Shown piece after piece: positions 6,973 through 11,326 of a stretch of DNA of 11,326 bases. The stretch spans positions 1 to 11,326 of the forward strand of contig JADGCR010000059.1 of assembly GCA_015228895.1 (NCBI GenBank), read 5' to 3'. Under the pieces are notes generated by a model that had not been told where the DNA came from, did no database searches, and saw nothing but the letters and a program-made list of their open reading frames with translations. A program made the position numbers and the translations under genes. Positions within the stretch are counted from its first letter, which is position 1. Every line of letters starts with the position of its first letter. The stretch comes from Magnetococcales bacterium. GTDB taxonomy: Bacteria; Pseudomonadota; Magnetococcia; Magnetococcales; Magnetaquicoccaceae.

Positions 6973-8086
6973 TTATTGAGTTTGCAACAACAGGGTGACG
7001 GCATAACCAGACATCCAGGCATCCTTGCCCGTCACCTTGTAACGATGGACCAAATACTCCGTCAAACGACCGAGATCCCCCCGCACCTCCCTGGGGATTT
7101 CGTTCAACCAACCGGTGATGTTCTTGTGGCCGTACTGATCGAAGATGGCTTTTCTGGCGCTCTCCGGATGCTTCTGCGGTTCTTTGGCGTAGAGCGCCAG
7201 ACTCGTCTCCGTCATCTCCAGCAGAATCTCCCGGGTGAAACGGAACGGCACCACGATCTCCTCCATGGCGACCGACACATTGTCCACATTGGCCTCCACC
7301 GAGGATTCACACAATCCGGAGGAGATCTCGAAGGAGATCCGGGTCTTGACAATCCGGTTCTGATCCACACCGCGCAGGTGTTGATTCAGGATCTGCCGGG
7401 CGTCCACCGTGACGTGACGGGGTGTTCCATCGAAGGGCCCCTGTTGCGCCAGGGTATGCACCAGCGCCGTATTCTCCCGCTCCTCGAAAACGGCATGATA
7501 ATAAAAATTCCGGATCTCCCCCAGAATCAGTCCGTCCACATCCAGATAAAAGATCCGCACCCCGATCCAGGCCCGGTCATCCAGCCCTCCCATGGCATAC
7601 AAGGGGGTGAAATCGTAGGCCAGACGCACCACCTTCTTGGGAAACTCCTGCTGGGCCATCTGGACATCCTGGGGCTGTTCGTACTGAAAGAACAACATGC
7701 CGTCCCGGATTTTCGCCTTGCTCCCCCGCGGATCCTTTTCCGGTTTCAGCGCTTTCGCGGGGCTGGATTCTTTTTCGGTTTTCTTCTTGATTTCGTTTGA
7801 GATATCCGCATACCGCGCATTTTTTTCATCCGCTCTGGAACCGTCGGTCGCCCGCTTCCCCCCCCCCATCGACGGGACAGGAGTTGTGATGGGGCAAGGG
7901 GGTCCAGCCATTGCCCAGGGTGGTGCCGTCCGGACGGTTGAAATCATCCCGGAAAAGGGTCTCCCCCATGACCGGCAGGGATGCCAGGGAGACCAGGAGC
8001 GACAGCGTCAACCGGCACAGCCATCCGGACCCGATGGCCCGTCCGACCCCGGACCCGTCGCCGGCCTGCGCAACGTCACATGGCAC
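6973..8086 (-). CDS. Secreted LamG/jelly-roll-like protein, frame broken at a G10 tract
   Basis: The reading frame is split. The 5' part encodes a signal peptide (WLCRLTLSLLVSLASLPVMG) and ETLFRDDFNRPDGTTLGNGW, the typical opening of a secreted LamG/concanavalin-like domain. It then runs into a ten-G tract (minus strand, 7867-7858) and stops at 7826. The 3' part, in another frame, carries a charged linker, then KIRDGMLFFQYEQ, AWIGVRIFYLDVDG, and a domain-closing VDNVSVAMEE. After that comes a helical C-terminal region of about 100 residues, ending LLLQTQ. Deleting one G joins the two parts into a protein of about 370 residues. GTG 8086 is the best start I can see. It overlaps the transglycosylase stop by 11 bases, and the only ATGs further upstream lie deeper in that gene. 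The downstream ORF alone can begin at ATG 7947 but lacks a signal peptide. Function unknown; possibly carbohydrate or cell-surface binding. Confidence 0.72.
7858..7867 (-). repeat. G10 mononucleotide tract inside a coding gene
   Basis: Ten consecutive C on the plus strand are ten G in the sense of the LamG-like gene. With ten G the codons after GAT read GGG GGG GGG GAA and the frame ends 11 residues later. With nine G they read GGG GGG GGG AAG and stay open to the end of the gene. Tracts of this length are prone to slippage in cells and to errors in sequencing. Confidence 0.95.
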
Positions 8087-8828
8087 CCCGATATGCCCGA
8101 TAGAAATGAAGCACCTTGGCCACATATTGCTGCGTTTCCTCATAAGGGGGAACTGTATTGCCAAATTTCTTGACCGCGCCCGGCCCGGCATTGTACGCGG
8201 CCAGGGAGAGAATCAGATTGTTGTCGAACTGCCCAAGCAACTCCCGCAAATAACGCACGCCTCCATGGATGTTGGCCACGGGATCGGTCCGGTCGCTCAC
8301 CCCCAGATCCTGGGCGGTCCCCGGCATCAGTTGCATCAAACCCACCGCCCCCTTGGGAGAGACCGCCAGGGGATTGAAGTCCGATTCGGTCTTGATCACC
8401 GCCTTGATCAACGCGCTGTGGATCTGGAAGCGCATGGAGGCGTCCTGGATGGTGTCGGCGAAGGAGTTCTTCCAGGGGGTCATGTACTGGGGATAGGTGC
8501 TCTTGCCGTAGGAGACGGTCTTGGGCAGGTTCCTGACGCGGCCGTCGTAGCTGATCACCTTGGCGGAGTTGTGTTGCAATCGGGATTTTTCCGGAAAACC
8601 CTGCCACTTGCGCACCTCCTTGACCCCGGAGGAGATCAGCAGCCGATAGGCCGGGCTCATGGGTCGGTCCGTCAGATGGATCACCCCGTTGCTGTCCGTG
8701 AAGGTGTAGATATCCGCCCTCGCCTCCCGGACACCATGCAGCGCCACCAGTCCGCAGAGCAGCGCCACCAGGAACAGTCCGCCGCTGCGGGACAATCTCA
8801 TCTTGATCTCGTTCGAATCGTCTTTCAT
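8076..8828 (-). CDS. Periplasmic lytic transglycosylase (SLT/GH23) with N-terminal DUF4124
   Basis: Cleaves peptidoglycan glycan strands to 1,6-anhydro products, acting in the periplasm. From ATG 8828 it has 250 residues. A signal peptide (LFLVALLCGLVALHG, cleaved after REARA) precedes a DUF4124-type segment IYTFTDSNGVIHLTDRP. The C-terminal SLT domain has ALIKAVIKTESDFNPLAVSP, where the E of KTES is the catalytic acid (residue 148). It continues with GAVGLMQLMPGTAQDLGV, then the GGVRYLRELL helix and LAAYNAGPGAVKKFG, all canonical family I motifs. Starts are possible at TTG 8852, ATG 8828 (AGG six bases upstream) and ATG 8801 (shortest, basic n-region); 8828 is a compromise. It follows the pilZ stop by 27 bases and overlaps the LamG-like gene, so it likely belongs to the same transcript. 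Secretion-apparatus assembly or wall turnover are both possible roles. Confidence 0.9.
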   Translation of the reverse strand: MKDDSNEIKMRLSRSGGLFLVALLCGLVALHGVREARADIYTFTDSNGVIHLTDRPMSPAYRLLISSGVKEVRKWQGFPEKSRLQHNSAKVISYDGRVRNLPKTVSYGKSTYPQYMTPWKNSFADTIQDASMRFQIHSALIKAVIKTESDFNPLAVSPKGAVGLMQLMPGTAQDLGVSDRTDPVANIHGGVRYLRELLGQFDNNLILSLAAYNAGPGAVKKFGNTVPPYEETQQYVAKVLHFYRAYRGAM

Positions 8829-8855
8829 AGCGCGCCTGTCGATGATCAGCAATGA

Positions 8856-9243
8856 TCATTCCATGAAATCATCCGGCATCAACTGCCGATGGGAGCCACC
8901 CGAGCCATCCTCGTCATATTCCCTGTCCGACAAAAACCGCAACGCCACTCCCTTCCGGGTCACGCGTATCACTTCGCACCAGAAGCGGTGATCGCTCTCC
9001 GGGGCGTCGGGAGAGGCCTGCAACCCCAGGGTGCCCGCCTCCCCGGTTTCCAGACCGAAGGGGCGTTCCATGGTTTCGAGAAAGGCCCCGGTCACACTCA
9101 TATCCATCAAGCGTCCCCTGGCCTGGGCACCATTGGCCAGCACCAGCGTCACTTCGGGTCGCACTCCGAAACGGGGGGGCCTGTCGGTTGTCGGCAGGCC
9201 GGGACCGCGACGGCGTGGTCGTGGCCCTGAGAAAAAAGGTCAC
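8856..9243 (-). CDS. PilZ-domain protein, frame broken at a C7 run
   Basis: PilZ domains bind cyclic di-GMP and regulate motility, secretion or polysaccharide synthesis. The main open frame (from GTG 9164 down to 8856) has VTLVLANGA, then the binding motif DMSVTG (DxSxxG type) and CEVIRVTRKGVALRFL. It lacks the upstream RxxxR. The expected start is GTG 9243: it overlaps the thrC stop as GTGA and has AGGAGA seven bases upstream. That frame reads ATTTPSRSRPADNRQAP and then leaves the PilZ frame at a C7 run (plus-strand G at 9173-9179). With six C it continues as RQAPRFGVRPEV. This creates RxxxR (R20, R24) at the right place and gives a 128-residue protein with D47, S49 and G52. The gene is therefore genuine, but one base from intact as written. 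A non-canonical start within the fragment is the alternative. Confidence 0.75.
9173..9179 (-). repeat. C7 run at the pilZ frame break
   Basis: Seven G on the plus strand are seven C in gene sense. Six would join the GTGA-coupled start frame to the PilZ domain frame and create the RxxxR motif. Confidence 0.85.
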
Positions 9244-10622
9244 CCCAGGATCTCCTGGATGCACCCCCGGACCAGGGCGGTTTCCGGATTGACGATCCGA
9301 CACCGGGTGGGCTGGGTCATCAACCCTTCCAGGGCGGGGGGCATGGCCGGGACCATGCCGGTGGCCTGCTCCACGGCCGCCCCGAACTTGGCCGGATGGG
9401 CGGTGGCCAGACAGATGGTCCCCGGAAACTCCCGGGCCGCGTCCAACCCCACGGCGGTATGGGGATCCACCAGGATGTTGTGCTCCATCCAGGTGGAGCG
9501 GATCCGTTGCAGGGTTTCCCGCTCGCCCACCCGGCGGGGGGTGAAAATTGCCGCCGCCTCCTGCCGTTTGGCTTCCGGAAGGGCAAAAAAGCCCTCATGC
9601 CGCAAACGCTCCATCTGCGCCCTGACCGCCACCGGATCCTCGTCCAGCAAGTAATACAGATAGCGTTCAAAGTTGGACGATATCTGTATGTCCATGGAGG
9701 GACTCAACGAAGGCTGCACGGTCCCGCTCCGGTACTCCCCGGTCTCCATGAAGCGGACCAGGATGTCGTTGCAATTGGTGGCCAGCACCAGGCGCTTCAC
9801 CGGCAGCCCCATGCGTTTGGCCATGTAGCCGGCAAAAATGTCGCCAAAATTGCCGGTGGGAACCGAAAAACCCACCGAGTATTTCGGATGACCCCCGGAG
9901 ACACGACCCCAGGCGTAGAAGAAATACACAATCTGGGCCAAAATGCGCGCCCAGTTGATGGAATTCACCGCGCCCAACTGGTAGCTCTCCTTGAAGGGGA
10001 GATCGTTGAACAGTTCCTTGACGATCCGCTGCCCGTCGTCAAAGGAGCCACGGATGGCGATGTTATGCACATTCGCGTCCAACACGGTGGTCATCTGCCG
10101 TTCCTGGATCGGCGAAACCCGGCCGTGGGGGTGAAGGATGAAAATCTGGATCCCCGCCCGCCCCCGCACCCCGTGAATGGCGGCCGATCCGGTATCCCCG
10201 GAGGTGGCGCCCAGGATGTTCAACCGCCCCCCATGGGCGTTGAGCAGGGTTTCGAACAGGTTGCCGAGAAACTGGAGCGCCACATCCTTGAACGCCAGGG
10301 TGGGACCATGGAACAGCTCCAGCAGCCACTGCTCCCCCACCGCCACCACGGGGGTGACTTCAGGGTGGGTGAAGGTGGCGAAGGAACGGGCCACCAGGGA
10401 GGGCAGCTGCTCGGCCAGGGGCTCCTCGCGGGTCATGAACAGCCCCATGACCTCCACCGCCAGCTCCTGAAACGACAGTTCCGCCCAGCGCCGCAACACC
10501 GCCTGATCCACGGTTGGAATCCGTTCCGGCAACAGCAGGCCGCCATCGGTCGCCAGACCCATCATCACGGCCTGGGAAAAAGTCACTGGTGCAACCCCAC
10601 CACGGGTACTCACATAACGCAC
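9240..10622 (-). CDS. thrC: Threonine synthase
   Basis: PLP-dependent enzyme converting O-phospho-L-homoserine to L-threonine and phosphate in the cytoplasm, the last step of threonine synthesis. It has 460 residues, normal for the longer bacterial/fungal-type threonine synthases. The N-terminus MRYVSTRGG is typical. The PLP lysine lies in ELFHGPTLAFKD (K112). The phosphate-binding motif is LGATSGDTGSAA, followed by HPHGRVSPIQERQM, GAVNSINWARILAQIVYF, VPTGNFGDIFAGYMAKRMGL and DIQISSNFERYL. The C-terminal TAHPAKFGAAVE also fits. GTG 10622 is chosen over the longer GTG 10631 because GAGGAG at 10636-10631 is eight bases from the former but abuts the latter. The stop overlaps the pilZ start (GTGA). 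A feedback-regulated leader or attenuator is not visible in the short upstream gap. Confidence 0.97.
   Translation of the reverse strand: MRYVSTRGGVAPVTFSQAVMMGLATDGGLLLPERIPTVDQAVLRRWAELSFQELAVEVMGLFMTREEPLAEQLPSLVARSFATFTHPEVTPVVAVGEQWLLELFHGPTLAFKDVALQFLGNLFETLLNAHGGRLNILGATSGDTGSAAIHGVRGRAGIQIFILHPHGRVSPIQERQMTTVLDANVHNIAIRGSFDDGQRIVKELFNDLPFKESYQLGAVNSINWARILAQIVYFFYAWGRVSGGHPKYSVGFSVPTGNFGDIFAGYMAKRMGLPVKRLVLATNCNDILVRFMETGEYRSGTVQPSLSPSMDIQISSNFERYLYYLLDEDPVAVRAQMERLRHEGFFALPEAKRQEAAAIFTPRRVGERETLQRIRSTWMEHNILVDPHTAVGLDAAREFPGTICLATAHPAKFGAAVEQATGMVPAMPPALEGLMTQPTRCRIVNPETALVRGCIQEILG
9251..9256 (-). promoter_or_regulatory. Shine-Dalgarno AGGAGA for pilZ, within an inverted repeat
   Basis: AGGAGA lies seven bases before GTG 9243, inside the end of thrC, and supports 9243 as the pilZ start. 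It sits in a near-perfect 14-base palindrome, CCAGGATCTCCTGG (9245-9258), which could mask it in RNA, though the coding sequence may produce it by chance. Confidence 0.6.
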
Positions 10623-10630
10623 GCTCGCCA

Positions 10631-10636
10631 CTCCTC
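10631..10636 (-). promoter_or_regulatory. Shine-Dalgarno GAGGAG that sets the thrC start
   Basis: GAGGAG in gene sense lies eight bases before GTG 10622. The alternative GTG 10631 overlaps it, so 10622 is the workable start. Confidence 0.65.
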
Positions 10637-10675
10637 GGAACCAGAAACCCTGATCAAAAGATGCCCTGACCCGTC

Positions 10676-10704
10676 ATGATAGATCATCGGCACGGAAAAA
10701 TCGA
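10676..10704 (-). promoter_or_regulatory. Candidate promoter for the thrC-pilZ-slt series
   Basis: In gene sense TATCAT (10681-10676) matches the -10 consensus at 5 of 6 positions. At 17-base spacing the -35 position is TCGATT (10704-10699), only 3 of 6. It lies in the 109-base gap (10623-10731) between the CYTH gene and thrC, and would give a leader of about 45 bases. The -10 box overlaps a small inverted repeat, ATGAT-AG-ATCAT (10676-10687), a possible operator. No clear terminator for the CYTH gene is seen in the gap. Confidence 0.3.
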
Positions 10705-10731
10705 CCGGATAATCGCCCGCTTGACGGGATT

Positions 10732-11326
10732 TCACCCCCGCAGCAAGGCCAGTCCCGTCGCAAACTTCGAATCCACGCCAACCGTCAGGCCATGCCGTCC
10801 GGCCAGCTTCCATGCAAAGGAGAACCCGGCCCCGTTCGGGCCGGAGAGGGACTCCAGTTCCACCTCCCGGATGACCGCCCGCCGTTCTCCGGCGCGCACC
10901 TCACCCTGATCGCAAGAGAGTTCCATCCAACCACCCGCCGGGATTTGCAGACGCAGGGTCAAACGACGCACCACACAGGAAAAAAGGGCGCTCAAAGGGG
11001 CGGCATGGGGAACGCAAGCCAGAAGTCGCTGCCGCACAGGACCCTCCGGCAGATGCGCAATGTGGCTCAAAGGGCCGTCGGGAGCCTCCTGGCGCCATTC
11101 GGGGCGACGCGAGATCCCCCGCGCCCGGCTGCCCGACCCTTTCAGTTCCAGCCAGCGTCCGGCGTCCGTGACGCGGAGACGGAGCGCCAGACCCCGCTTC
11201 AGCAGGGCGCCATCCGCCGCCTCCAGGTAGTGGTCCACATAGGAGCGGTCCACCACGCCACCCCGGGCCAGCGCCAGCAGTTCCTCATCCAGCAGCAGCG
11301 CCGCCAGGAGCGCGTCCGAGGGGGCG
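10732..11326 (-). CDS. CYTH-domain protein, probable inorganic (tri)polyphosphatase (partial, N-terminus off window)
   Basis: An open frame enters from the right edge and ends in TGA at 10734-10732, giving 197 residues with no start in view. The pattern is that of the CYTH/triphosphate tunnel metalloenzyme fold: DHYLEAADGALLKRGLALRLR aligned to the family's 'YfDTpdgaLlrrGlaLRvR', then GRWLELKG, RRPEWRQEA, a mid-domain EVRAGERRAVIREVELE and the closing FSFAWKLAGRHGLTVGVDSKFATGLALL. CYTH enzymes hydrolyse tripolyphosphate or nucleoside triphosphates with metal ions inside a beta-tunnel. The diagnostic ExExK motif lies beyond the window. The tyrosine-rich 'YfDT' strand is changed here to DHYLEAAD, so activity is not certain. 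A CHAD domain, often fused C-terminally, is absent. It is upstream of and co-oriented with thrC. Confidence 0.75.
   Translation of the reverse strand, partial: APSDALLAALLLDEELLALARGGVVDRSYVDHYLEAADGALLKRGLALRLRVTDAGRWLELKGSGSRARGISRRPEWRQEAPDGPLSHIAHLPEGPVRQRLLACVPHAAPLSALFSCVVRRLTLRLQIPAGGWMELSCDQGEVRAGERRAVIREVELESLSGPNGAGFSFAWKLAGRHGLTVGVDSKFATGLALLRG

Noticed and set aside
6235..7800. Long plus-strand open frame over the protease and LamG-like genes
   Set aside because: It is antisense shadow of two minus-strand genes, with low-complexity H/L/Q/G translation and no start or domain evidence.
7858..7867. Treating the LamG-like region as two separate genes
   Set aside because: The signal peptide and domain start in one frame and the domain end in the next meet exactly at the tract, so one gene is far more likely.
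8856..9164. PilZ gene starting at GTG 9164
   Set aside because: It would lack RxxxR and has no good Shine-Dalgarno, whereas GTG 9243 has an ideal one and overlaps the thrC stop. It is kept only as the intact portion of the broken gene.
9396..10679. Plus-strand open frame opposite thrC
   Set aside because: Pure shadow of an unmistakable threonine synthase.
10623..10731. Threonine attenuator or riboswitch upstream of thrC
   Set aside because: The 109-base gap shows no leader peptide rich in Thr/Ile codons and no terminator hairpin with a U run.

Overview
The window is GC-rich (roughly 60-65% by eye, with a few sample lines counted), densely packed, Gram-negative-type DNA. Signal peptides, a GH23 lytic transglycosylase, an exosortase A-type polysaccharide locus and a PilZ protein all point to a proteobacterium. 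A Magnetococcia-like or other environmental alphaproteobacterial source is possible, but nothing here proves a genus. There is no tRNA, rRNA, CRISPR array, insertion sequence or phage gene, and no gene-free stretch longer than about 110 bases.

Left half, plus strand (1-5750). The C-terminal tail of an unidentified gene is followed by a tight operon: an exosortase A-associated glycosyltransferase of the Daro_2409 type, an exosortase A-associated O-antigen-ligase-like membrane protein, a SAM methyltransferase, a secreted Sel1-repeat/HNH nuclease-like fusion, and a second, compositionally distinct methyltransferase. The first four genes are joined by three consecutive ATGA stop/start overlaps. 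The first three fit export and modification of an extracellular polysaccharide in an exosortase/PEP-CTERM system. The nuclease-like protein is the surprise member.

Right half, minus strand (11326 down to 5734). A CYTH-domain protein runs off the right edge. After a 109-base gap holding a possible promoter comes a compact series: thrC (threonine synthase), a PilZ-domain gene, a lytic transglycosylase, a secreted LamG/jelly-roll-like protein, and a multi-domain periplasmic retropepsin-like protease. The two transcription units converge, and their last genes overlap tail to tail by 17 bases.

The most notable observation is that two genes of the minus-strand series are each broken by a homopolymer: G10 in the LamG-like gene and C7 in the pilZ gene. 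In both, removing exactly one base restores a continuous protein with a recognisable domain. This is either phase variation, programmed slippage or a shared sequencing error, and reads would decide. The second is the secreted Sel1-HNH fusion embedded in an exosortase-type polysaccharide operon.
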